DNA of 5,548 nt from Bacteroidota bacterium. GTDB lineage: Bacteria; Bacteroidota; Bacteroidia; Bacteroidales; Prolixibacteraceae. This document shows positions 1-5,548 of this stretch, one piece after another. Each line of letters begins with the position of its first letter. Position 1 is the stretch's first letter. Made by a program: the position numbers and the translations under genes. Below the pieces are notes generated by a model that worked only from the letters and a program-made list of their open reading frames with translations, was not told the DNA's origin and did no database searches. The stretch spans positions 1-5,548 of the forward strand of contig JAUZOB010000226.1 of NCBI GenBank assembly GCA_030706665.1, written 5' to 3'.

Positions 1-1
1 A

Positions 2-166
2 AATGAATTATATGAAATCATCCACCATATCGCACAAACGTCTATTGAAGAAAGTCCGGTAAACGACATTCTTATGTCATTTGCTTACGACGTGCGAAAG
101 ACTTTTATGGGAATGAGAGATCAAATTGTTGTAGGTGAAGACAATAATCTAAAGTATAAATGGTAA
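2..166 (+). CDS. C-terminal end of a DUF6904-like protein (5' partial)
   Basis: The frame is open from the left edge and ends at TAA 164-166, giving the last 54 residues; the start lies outside the window. The visible part begins NELYEIIHHI and contains AYDVRKTFMGMRDQ (residues 28-41 of the fragment), followed by a short acidic, polar tail ending in KYKW. The pattern 'LYE-x-(I/L)-H ... AYD-(V/I/L)-R-(K/H) ... G-x-R' resembles what I remember of DUF6904, a small family of unknown function common in Bacteroidota and Firmicutes, where the C-terminus reads roughly 'VCYDIRHA..G.RE'. That assignment is from memory of the motif and is only moderately sure. Codon use looks coding and there is no frameshift. 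No function can be given. The lipoprotein gene starts 54 bases downstream on the same strand and could be co-transcribed. Confidence 0.6.
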   Translation, partial: NELYEIIHHIAQTSIEESPVNDILMSFAYDVRKTFMGMRDQIVVGEDNNLKYKW

Positions 167-220
167 TCAATGGTTTTTAAACAGAGAACATGGATTCACA
201 ACTATAAAAACAGAATAATT

Positions 221-637
221 ATGAAACGAACAAGTTTATTTGGAATATTCTTAGTATTCCTTTCCGTAATTAGTTTGGTAAACTGTAGCGACGATGATAA
301 AATAGATATCAACCAATTAAAAGGAACATGGTTAATAGCATTTGACGACCCCAACATTGTAATGGAAGGAGGGGTGGAGTATACTTTTAATAATGACAAT
401 ACCTGCTCCATCTGTAATTATAATGCACTTTCAACCAAAGACAGCACATTCTACCGCAAGTATATCGTCAGTATTGACAAACAGGTATTAACCATTTACA
501 AAGACAATATGTATAGAAAGGAGAGCGATCCATTCACAGGTCAATACAATATTAAGAAGTTAACCTCCAAAGAGATGCGATTGGAGAGTGTTGATGAAAG
601 GAATAATAATAAGAAACTAGTTAGGATAAACAAGTAA
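221..637 (+). CDS. Small lipocalin-like lipoprotein (hypothetical)
   Basis: This 138-residue protein begins with a type II signal peptide: MKRT, a hydrophobic stretch (residues 5-20, LFGIFLVFLSV), then the lipobox-like LVNC with Cys22 as the predicted lipidated residue. Cys22 is followed by SDDD, which fits the acidic export signal described for surface-exposed lipoproteins of Bacteroidota, so it may face outward from the outer membrane. The mature part opens with QLKGTW (32-37), then an alternating strand pattern such as VEYTFNNDNTC (52-62) and KQVLTIYKDN (87-96). The 'LxGTW ... YTFNxDNT' order is typical of lipocalin-like single-barrel lipoproteins in this phylum. A longer frame begins with ATG at 170, but its extra 17 residues are charged and would bury the signal peptide, so ATG 221 is preferred; its leader (aaaacagaataatt) is A-rich without a Shine-Dalgarno site. 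Ligand and function are unknown. Confidence 0.8.
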   Translation: MKRTSLFGIFLVFLSVISLVNCSDDDKIDINQLKGTWLIAFDDPNIVMEGGVEYTFNNDNTCSICNYNALSTKDSTFYRKYIVSIDKQVLTIYKDNMYRKESDPFTGQYNIKKLTSKEMRLESVDERNNNKKLVRINK

Positions 638-642
638 CAATC

Positions 643-671
643 CCGAAGCATTCCATTGGTTAAAGTTTCGG
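643..671. terminator. Weak stem-loop between convergent genes (possible terminator)
   Basis: CCGAAGC at 643-649 can pair with GTTTCGG at 665-671 (one G-U pair on the plus strand, an A-C mismatch on the minus strand), leaving a 15-base loop. It sits in the 61-base gap between the lipoprotein stop (637) and the gshF stop (699), where a shared terminator would be expected. Neither side has a clear T-run, so the call rests mostly on position. Confidence 0.2.
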
Positions 672-698
672 CAATGATCGGACTGATAAATGTGGCTT

Positions 699-3092
699 TT
701 AGAATTCCATTTTATAACCAAGCGCGTCCATTAGCTTTTCATTCAACTTTCTGTTTTTACCTATATAAGGATGGCAATGAATATGGATTGCCGGATTAAA
801 ATTTAGTTCGATTATGGCATAGTTGTTAGATGTGGCTTCCCGGGTATAATCCTTAATGATCATATCCAGTCCGGTTATTTTAACATTTAGCGCCTTGGCC
901 GCATGGACTGCTATTTGCTTGTACGAATCGGGAATATCATCAGTATAATCAATACTATCCCCACCTGTACTGATATTTGAGTTCTTACGCAGAAAAACCG
1001 TTTCACCTTGCTTGGGAATATAGTCGAAACCCTTATGTTGAGAGTTGAGAAACATAGCCTCTGCTTCGCCCAATTGAATCTTCTCTAGTGGAGTTCGATA
1101 TCCTTTTCCTCGTAAAGGGTCCTGATTTTTAATTCGAATCAGTTCCCTAATGGATAACTGTCCATCTCCTGTTACATTAGCCGGCACACGATGTAGAATA
1201 CCTACAACTTCACCATCGATCACAAAAAATCGATATTCTTTACCTTCAATAAATTCTTCAATGAGAATAGTTGTATCATTTTCAAAAGCAATGTCAATGG
1301 CTCTGTTAAAAATAATTTCATCGAAGTTTTTTTTAATGATGGTGATGCCAATCCCAAAGTTGGTTTGATTAGGTTTTATAACCACAGGCCTCCCTTTAAA
1401 AAGGGCAAAATCAGCCTTGGCTTTTGCGGCATTGGTATATTCCGAACCTTTAGGTATTCGAATCCCAGCTTCGTTCAATATTTTCTTGGTCACCAGTTTG
1501 TTCTCCATAGCCAGGATACTGGCATAATTATCCAATGAAGTTTTTGTTGCCTGTTTTACCAGCTGAATGTTTTTATTTTGTTCTAACCTTATAAAATTCT
1601 CTTTCCGGTCCAGTATTTCGAATGATACGCCACGTTTTACAGCTTCACGCAAAAGTAGTTGCGTAGAAAGTTCCATGTCTTCCAGTCCGATAAAGTTGTA
1701 ACTCTTTTGCTGACTTTCTTTAAGAAACATACGTGCCTGCTTCAAGTGAAATGAAATATACCCATTTTTAAAAATGCCGTTCAGTACGTCATATACACGT
1801 CGTCGAGCGGGATCTTTTACCAATACAACTACACGTTCAATGGCCTTGAAATATTCGGATTCAGTGATTGAAATTTTCTTCATTAACATGGCAATGGATT
1901 GGACATGTTGTATGGCTTCGGCCCAAATATCTATGTATTGTTTCGATTGCTCATGGATAAATGGAGTAGAATTTAAACCATAAAGTGCCACATAGCCGTG
2001 ATAAGTATTAGCAGTAGATTGGACTGTTTCATCAAATGAATCGGGTTCCTCTGTCAGTAATCCATATAATGCCAATGCATGCAAAAAGTATAAGGCTTCT
2101 TCTGTTATCCCTGCTTTTGTTAACGGATCAATATCAATAAACCGCATTTCTATATACGAAATATGATCAGGGCTTTTGATGAATTTTGGCCTTACAGGAG
2201 AATATAATTCTTTGGACGAGTTAAGTTTCCCATCCAGTATCATTTGATCAACGCTTTGTTTATAATTGGATACAGAACTGTAATCAGGGTAAAGCTCTTC
2301 AATATTCTGATAACCGTAGCAACTATTTCTGATTGATAGGCCAATTATGTGCCTGTCAATTTTATCCGGCGTAAGTTTGCATCTTAGCTCCATGGAAGAA
2401 TCCACTACAGGGCTACTTCCGTAAAGTAAAATGTAAAGCCAGCGCAGCCTTAGCAACTGGCGTATAGTTTTTAAATATACTTTGTCTTTAAATTCGTCAA
2501 ATGTTAAAGCGGTATTACTTAAATCATAGAGTGTTTCCAATAACTTCTCGCTAAAAGAGAGGTTAAAATGAATGCCGGAAAATAATTGTTTTTTAGGACC
2601 ATATTTTTGAGCTAAAAGTTCCCTGTAATGTTGGGCCTCCTTGTCTTCTTCTCCATATTGTGCGATGGGAATGTATTTGTCTTCAGGCAAAATTGGTGGT
2701 ATGCTTTGCGGCCATAAATATTCTTCCGTTAGTTCGAGACTGATAACATCGTGAACTGTTTCGAGGAATCCCAGCATTTGCTTAATATCGGATAGTGGCG
2801 GAGTTCTCATCTCAATCTGGCTTTCCGAGAAGTCAGTAGTAATAAACGGATTTTTCAGCTTGTTCCCGAATATTTTGGGATGTGGCGTCTGCGCCAGATT
2901 CCCGGCCTTATCAACGCGTATGTTTTCCTTTTCAATACCAAATAATCCATCAATCCAAATATTTCCGGTAATTTGGGTTGCTAATGATTGAAAAATATCC
3001 TGCTTCCCTTCGGGAATAATATCTTTCTTTTCACTCATATGATTCATATTATCTTTTGACTTATTGTTTATTGCACAGCAGGTTTCTTTCAT
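699..3092 (-). CDS. gshF: Bifunctional glutamate-cysteine ligase / glutathione synthetase (GshF, GshAB)
   Basis: Makes glutathione in the cytosol in two ATP-dependent steps on one chain: Glu + Cys to gamma-glutamylcysteine, then addition of Gly. Numbering here is from the TTG at 3095; the first ATG (3092) is residue 2. The N-terminal half is a gamma-proteobacterial-type glutamate-cysteine ligase: GLFGIEKENIRV (50-61), DFSESQIEMRTPP (88-100), FSGIHFNLSF (172-181), SIRNSCYGYQN (254-264), YIEMRFIDIDP (314-324). The C-terminal part is an ATP-grasp domain: VVIKPNQTNFGIGI (571-584), ILIEEFIEGKEYRFFV (610-625), HRVPANVTGDG (635-645) and the metal-binding ELNFNP (763-768). This fusion, about 750-780 residues in known members, matches the full length here. 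The start is uncertain: residues up to about 30 are not family-like, and ATG 3047 (residue 17), preceded by AAAAGATAAT, is an attractive alternative, with ATG 3038 three codons further in. It is intact, with no frameshift. The gene is separated from the reductase gene upstream by a stem-loop, so it is probably transcribed alone. Confidence 0.95.
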   Translation of the reverse strand: MKETCCAINNKSKDNMNHMSEKKDIIPEGKQDIFQSLATQITGNIWIDGLFGIEKENIRVDKAGNLAQTPHPKIFGNKLKNPFITTDFSESQIEMRTPPLSDIKQMLGFLETVHDVISLELTEEYLWPQSIPPILPEDKYIPIAQYGEEDKEAQHYRELLAQKYGPKKQLFSGIHFNLSFSEKLLETLYDLSNTALTFDEFKDKVYLKTIRQLLRLRWLYILLYGSSPVVDSSMELRCKLTPDKIDRHIIGLSIRNSCYGYQNIEELYPDYSSVSNYKQSVDQMILDGKLNSSKELYSPVRPKFIKSPDHISYIEMRFIDIDPLTKAGITEEALYFLHALALYGLLTEEPDSFDETVQSTANTYHGYVALYGLNSTPFIHEQSKQYIDIWAEAIQHVQSIAMLMKKISITESEYFKAIERVVVLVKDPARRRVYDVLNGIFKNGYISFHLKQARMFLKESQQKSYNFIGLEDMELSTQLLLREAVKRGVSFEILDRKENFIRLEQNKNIQLVKQATKTSLDNYASILAMENKLVTKKILNEAGIRIPKGSEYTNAAKAKADFALFKGRPVVIKPNQTNFGIGITIIKKNFDEIIFNRAIDIAFENDTTILIEEFIEGKEYRFFVIDGEVVGILHRVPANVTGDGQLSIRELIRIKNQDPLRGKGYRTPLEKIQLGEAEAMFLNSQHKGFDYIPKQGETVFLRKNSNISTGGDSIDYTDDIPDSYKQIAVHAAKALNVKITGLDMIIKDYTREATSNNYAIIELNFNPAIHIHCHPYIGKNRKLNEKLMDALGYKMEF

Positions 3093-3098
3093 CAACGG

Positions 3099-3127
3099 TA
3101 AATATAGATGAAATACCTCAGCTTAAA
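3099..3127 (-). promoter_or_regulatory. Candidate promoter for gshF
   Basis: On the minus strand TATATTTA (3106-3099) resembles the Bacteroides -7 element TAnnTTTG, and TTTA (3127-3124) lies 17 bases upstream in place of the -33 TTTG. The spacer is slightly short compared with the usual 19-21 bases, and both elements have a mismatch. Transcription would begin near 3095, leaving almost no leader for ATG 3092 but a leader of roughly 45-50 bases for ATG 3047, which mildly favours the later start. Confidence 0.25.
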
Positions 3128-3219
3128 TTCTTTCATATTTGTTTCAATCCTCTGATCCTGATAATATTGACGCAAAATATTTATAGTTTTTGTAAAGACT
3201 TGGAAATGGCGTATTTAAA

Positions 3220-3255
3220 GGGGATTGGATAAATGTTTAATTCTCTCCAATCCCC
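3220..3255 (-). terminator. Stem-loop terminator after the flavodoxin-reductase operon
   Basis: GGGGATTGGA (3220-3229) is perfectly complementary to TCCAATCCCC (3246-3255): a 10-bp stem with a 16-base AT-rich loop. It starts 30 bases past the stop of the aldo/keto reductase gene. On the minus strand the stem is followed by TTTAAAT, a short T-rich run rather than a full T-tract. The position and perfect stem make a terminator for the operon likely, separating it from gshF; partial read-through is possible. Confidence 0.6.
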
Positions 3256-3284
3256 ATCAATATTCTTTTGGAATTTTTTTCAAA

Positions 3285-4280
3285 TTACAATCCGGTTCGT
3301 CTTTCAAGTTCTTCCGGATAACGATCACCGGCTATCTTAATCGAATCAAGAGCAACCTTTATTTTCTCCAAATCTTCAGGATTCAGTTCAACGGCAGCTG
3401 CTCCGATATTTTCTTCAAGTCGGTGTAATTTAGTAGTTCCGGGGATAGGTACAATAAACGGTTTTTGATAAAGCAACCAGGCTAAGGCAATTTGAGCTGG
3501 GGTGGCATTTTTCTCGACAGCTACCCGAGTCAATAAATCAACTAAATTCTGGTTTGCCGCAAGATTCTCCGCATTAAAACGAGGAACAATATTTCTGAAA
3601 TCCCCGTTGCCAAAGGTAGCATCCTTGCTAATTTTACCGGTAAGAAAACCTTTGCCGAGCGGACTGAATGGTACAAGTGCTATGCCTAACTCCTCTAAAG
3701 TGGGGATCAATTCTTCTTCCGGCCGACGCCACCATAAAGAATATTCACTTTGTACAGCGGTAACCGGTTGTACCGCATGTGCACGCCGGATTGTATTCAC
3801 ACCTGCTTCAGAAAGTCCCCAGTATTTGATTTTACCTTCTTTTATTAAGTCTTGAATCGTTCCAGCAACTTCTTCAATTGGTGTATTCGCATCTACCCGG
3901 TGCTGATAATATAGGTCAATAACATCAGTCTTTAACCTCTTGAGCGAACCTTCTACCGATTCCCTGATTTTTTCAGGTCTGCTATCCTGAATCTGCTTTC
4001 CGTCTTTTAATCCGATTCCAAATTTTGTCGCAATCACTACTTTATCGCGAATTGAAGACAGAGCTTCTCCAACAATTTCTTCGTTTGTATAAGGACCATA
4101 CATTTCAGCCGTATCAAAGAATGTCACTCCTCTTTCCACCGCAGAATGTAATAGTGTAATCGCATCATTTTTGTTTAAAGTTTGCGCATAAGCATAATTC
4201 AATCCCATGCAACCAAACCCAATTGCCGATACTTTCGGTCCATTGGTACCTAAAATTCTTGTTTTATTTATTGTTTTCAT
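3285..4280 (-). CDS. Aldo/keto reductase
   Basis: A 331-residue cytosolic NAD(P)H-dependent oxidoreductase of the aldo/keto reductase (TIM-barrel) superfamily, full length for the YakC-like (AKR13-type) bacterial group. The catalytic tetrad is all visible: Asp56 and Tyr61 in FFDTAEMYG (54-62), Lys86 in ATKFG (84-88) and His127 in YYQHR (124-128). GLSE (155-158), Gln177 and PFSPLGKGFLTG (204-215) match the cofactor and barrel regions, and IPGTTKLHRLEENI (279-292) is the usual loop gripping the NADPH phosphate. The N-terminal RILGTNGPKVSAIGFGCMG is also typical. Such enzymes reduce aldehydes and ketones; the physiological substrate cannot be read from sequence. The start ATG (4280-4278) follows an AT-only leader without a Shine-Dalgarno site. 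The flavodoxin gene ends 19 bases upstream on the same strand, so the two are almost certainly one operon. Confidence 0.95.
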   Translation of the reverse strand: MKTINKTRILGTNGPKVSAIGFGCMGLNYAYAQTLNKNDAITLLHSAVERGVTFFDTAEMYGPYTNEEIVGEALSSIRDKVVIATKFGIGLKDGKQIQDSRPEKIRESVEGSLKRLKTDVIDLYYQHRVDANTPIEEVAGTIQDLIKEGKIKYWGLSEAGVNTIRRAHAVQPVTAVQSEYSLWWRRPEEELIPTLEELGIALVPFSPLGKGFLTGKISKDATFGNGDFRNIVPRFNAENLAANQNLVDLLTRVAVEKNATPAQIALAWLLYQKPFIVPIPGTTKLHRLEENIGAAAVELNPEDLEKIKVALDSIKIAGDRYPEELERRTGL

Positions 4281-4299
4281 AAAAATATTGTATAATGAT

Positions 4300-4827
4300 T
4301 CAATTGAAATTTGAAAGCCATTGTTTTAATGTCCTTTTGGCTGATTGAACGTTTCCGCCTCTTATAGCAATTCCTTTTTCTACATTTGCGTTGGGGCATA
4401 AACGTTTAATATCTCGTTCGCTGATTCCTAATCCGCTACCTTCGTGGGTACAAAAAGGGATGATTGTTTTGCCACTAAAATCATACGATTCAAGGAAGGT
4501 AAATACCCCCATTGGCATTGTTCCCCACCAGTTTGGATAACCCAGATAAATAACATCATAGATGTTTATATCGTTCACGAAATCTACAAGTTCAGGTCGG
4601 GCATTATTGTGCAGTTCATCGCGCGATACGTTAGTCGTTTCAGTATAATCTGTCGGGTAATTTTTTATAGTACGAATTTCAAACAAATCGCTATTGATCA
4701 ATTCCTGTATCTGTTTAGCAACCACTTCAGTATTGCCGATCGGAAGATTGACTATTCTTCCACCAACATAATTATTGCCTTTACGTGAGTAAAAAGCAAT
4801 AAGACATTTAGAGTTCTTTCCTTTCAT
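4300..4827 (-). CDS. Flavodoxin (Flavodoxin_4-type)
   Basis: A 175-residue FMN-binding flavodoxin-fold protein, probably a soluble low-potential electron carrier or small quinone/flavin reductase. Visible motifs: CLIAFYSRKGNNY (8-20), the first beta strand and FMN phosphate loop; GNTEVVAKQI (31-40), the following helix; YDVIYLGYPNWWGTMPM (90-106), the loop stacking on the isoalloxazine ring; SGKTIIPFCTHEGSGLG (118-134); and a C-terminal helix ending in LKQWLSNFN. This order matches the Flavodoxin_4 group common in anaerobic Clostridia and Bacteroidales. The insertion VGGRIVNLPI (21-30) between phosphate loop and helix is normal for that group. ATG 4827 is well supported by a strong upstream Shine-Dalgarno site. 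It is the first gene of an operon with the aldo/keto reductase; the strong terminator upstream implies its own promoter in about 60 bases, though I see only a poor match (CAAT at 4883-4886 and TTTATTTA at 4858-4865 as written on the plus strand). The physiological partner is unknown. Confidence 0.93.
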   Translation of the reverse strand: MKGKNSKCLIAFYSRKGNNYVGGRIVNLPIGNTEVVAKQIQELINSDLFEIRTIKNYPTDYTETTNVSRDELHNNARPELVDFVNDINIYDVIYLGYPNWWGTMPMGVFTFLESYDFSGKTIIPFCTHEGSGLGISERDIKRLCPNANVEKGIAIRGGNVQSAKRTLKQWLSNFN

Positions 4828-4835
4828 TTTTATAT

Positions 4836-4841
4836 CTCCTT
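4836..4841 (-). promoter_or_regulatory. Strong Shine-Dalgarno site of the flavodoxin gene
   Basis: On the minus strand AAGGAG lies eight bases before ATG 4827 (AAGGAGATATAAAAATG). Bacteroidota usually start translation from A-rich leaders without such a site, and the other complete genes in this window do. It fixes the flavodoxin start and suggests either high expression or an origin in a lineage that relies on Shine-Dalgarno sites, such as Firmicutes. Confidence 0.7.
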
Positions 4842-4886
4842 CAATTTATTCAACAGGTTTATTTATAAGTAGAAATACTTTGCAAT

Positions 4887-4926
4887 AGTAAAAAGAAAGC
4901 CGCAGGAAGTGGTTTCTCCTGCGGCT
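4887..4926 (-). terminator. Strong intrinsic terminator upstream of the flavodoxin gene
   Basis: AGCCGCAGGA (4898-4907) pairs perfectly with TCCTGCGGCT (4917-4926): a 10-bp GC-rich stem with a 9-base loop. On the minus strand the stem is followed by TTCTTTTTACT, a good T-run. It reads in the direction of the CMD gene and closes that transcript about 210 bases after its stop. On the plus strand the stem is followed by CATTTTA, so weaker activity in that direction is possible. Confidence 0.85.
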
Positions 4927-5137
4927 CATTTTACTTTGTTTAATGGCTCAATTATCAAGTGTTGGGGCGATCCAAAATTGTGATTATATGCCACATAAAA
5001 ATGAGACAGATTTTTAACTCCAACTTATCAATAGACGTTAGAAATTCCGGCTACTTCATTGCGTATTCTCGTTTTTCAGACAATAACTAAAAGTACATTC
5101 TGGTAGTTGAATCGCTTGTTGTTTTTGTTGATGAAAT
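4927..5137. other. Gap without a convincing gene
   Basis: Part of the 310 bases between the CMD stop and the flavodoxin start, the rest being the terminator and the flavodoxin leader. No frame on either strand holds an intact gene. On the minus strand one frame has two coding-looking pieces: TRIRNEVAGISNVY ends at a TGA-TAA pair (5030-5025), then 32 codons stay open from 5024 (including LSHFYVAYNHNFGSPQHLII) to a TGA at 4928-4926 that overlaps the terminator stem. This could be the remains of a decayed gene or chance. A long untranslated 3' end of the CMD transcript explains the region equally well. No repeats or insertion-sequence ends were seen. Confidence 0.4.
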
Positions 5138-5548
5138 TTATTTTGAAGGCTCGGGCAATACTTCATTTAGACAACCCAGAGCGTTTAATGTCCGCGGATA
5201 CCCTATGTAAGGCAAAAGTTGTGTGGTGACATCGATTAATGTTTGTTTGTTGTTGCCCACATTCGCATTCCCTCTGATATGACCTTTTACCTGCGATTCG
5301 GCACCTCCCATGCTGATCAGCATTGAATATGTTAGGAGTTCACGGGTTTTCACATCAAGTCCGTTTCGTGTCTGGTAATCGCCAAAACAATTATCTGACA
5401 AAAAGTGCTGGAAGTGTAACTGATTTTTGGGTGATTGTTCGTATAGTTTATCGATCATATCTCCGAAAATTGTTTTTTGAAGTGCCAACCCTTTTTCAAA
5501 TCTGTTTTCGTGGTTAGTGGTAGATTGTCCTTCTAATGGAAGTTTTAT
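5138..5548 (-). CDS. Carboxymuconolactone decarboxylase family protein (5' partial)
   Basis: The frame runs open from the right edge to TAA 5140-5138, giving the last 136 residues. An apparent start at TTG 5488 is not real: the 20 codons upstream continue without a stop and read as family sequence (NHENRFEKGLALQ). The fragment holds one all-helical CMD domain: RFEKGLALQKTIFGDMID (16-33 of the fragment), FLSDNCFGDYQTRNGLD (49-65), TRELLTYSMLISMGGAESQV (68-87), KGHIRGNANVGN (88-99) and LLPYIGYPRTLNALGCLNEV (111-130). Conserved Glu70 and His90 are present. Close relatives are often two-domain proteins of about 250 residues, so the missing part is probably an N-terminal repeat of the domain. The family includes true decarboxylases and AhpD-like peroxidase partners, but most members next to flavodoxin and aldo/keto reductase genes are uncharacterised; a redox role is inference. 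There is no AhpD-type CxxC in the visible part. It is followed by the strong terminator, so it forms a separate transcript from the flavodoxin. Confidence 0.9.
   Translation of the reverse strand: MKLPLEGQSTTNHENRFEKGLALQKTIFGDMIDKLYEQSPKNQLHFQHFLSDNCFGDYQTRNGLDVKTRELLTYSMLISMGGAESQVKGHIRGNANVGNNKQTLIDVTTQLLPYIGYPRTLNALGCLNEVLPEPSK

Noticed and set aside
170..220. Upstream ATG extending the lipoprotein by 17 residues
   Set aside because: The extension is charged and would place the signal peptide internally; the ATG at 221 gives a standard lipoprotein signal sequence.
1150..1983. Plus-strand open frames opposite gshF
   Set aside because: They are antisense shadows of a clearly conserved gene, with low-complexity translations and no start signals.
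3502..3855. 117-codon plus-strand frame opposite the aldo/keto reductase
   Set aside because: Antisense shadow; the reductase on the other strand has its full catalytic tetrad.
4858..4886. Promoter-like pair ATTG and TAAATAAA (minus strand) before the flavodoxin gene
   Set aside because: Neither element matches the Bacteroides consensus well and the region is AT-rich, so a match of this quality is expected by chance.
4950..5030. Short plus-strand frame in the gap (MAQLSSVGAI...) of about 24 codons
   Set aside because: Too short, no leader or promoter evidence, and it lies opposite another equally weak frame.
5056..5166. Minus-strand 36-codon frame starting at ATG 5166, overlapping the end of the CMD gene (MKYCPSLQNK...)
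   Set aside because: It is short, Gln-rich by virtue of CAA repeats, lacks a ribosome binding signal and resembles nothing I know; chance is the simplest explanation, though ribosome profiling could test it.
1..5548. CRISPR arrays, tRNA or rRNA genes, insertion-sequence ends, riboswitches
   Set aside because: No regularly spaced repeats, cloverleaf-like stretches, transposase fragments with inverted ends or recognised aptamer motifs were seen on reading both strands.

Overview
The window looks like a Bacteroidota (probably Bacteroidales) chromosome. The DNA is AT-rich, most starts are preceded by A/T-rich leaders without Shine-Dalgarno sequences, there is a lipoprotein with the Cys-Ser-Asp-Asp-Asp start typical of the phylum, and the redox proteins resemble versions common in gut Bacteroidales. 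This placement is inference from protein style, not a database match.

Left part, plus strand (1-637): the 3' end of a gene whose C-terminus resembles the DUF6904 family, then, 54 bases later, a small complete lipoprotein with a lipocalin-like opening motif. They may share a transcript. This pair converges on the rest of the window, which is all minus strand.

Right part, minus strand, in transcription order from the right edge: a carboxymuconolactone decarboxylase (CMD) family gene cut by the window edge (5548-5138); a 310-base gap with no convincing gene that ends in a strong intrinsic terminator (4926-4887); a two-gene operon of a flavodoxin (4827-4300) and an aldo/keto reductase (4280-3285); a second stem-loop (3255-3220) that probably ends that operon; and a large bifunctional glutathione synthesis gene, gshF/gshAB (3092-699), probably with its own promoter.

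Together the minus-strand genes form a redox/thiol neighbourhood: a flavin electron carrier, an NADPH-type carbonyl reductase, a CMD-fold protein (a family that includes AhpD-like thiol enzymes) and the whole pathway from glutamate, cysteine and glycine to glutathione on one polypeptide. A joint role in oxidant or reactive-carbonyl tolerance is plausible, but the terminators suggest at least three transcription units rather than one operon. I found no RNA gene, CRISPR array, insertion sequence, attachment site or origin. I did not find a convincing new biological system; the best leads are the origin of gshF, the gap between the CMD and flavodoxin genes, and the unusual Shine-Dalgarno site of the flavodoxin gene.
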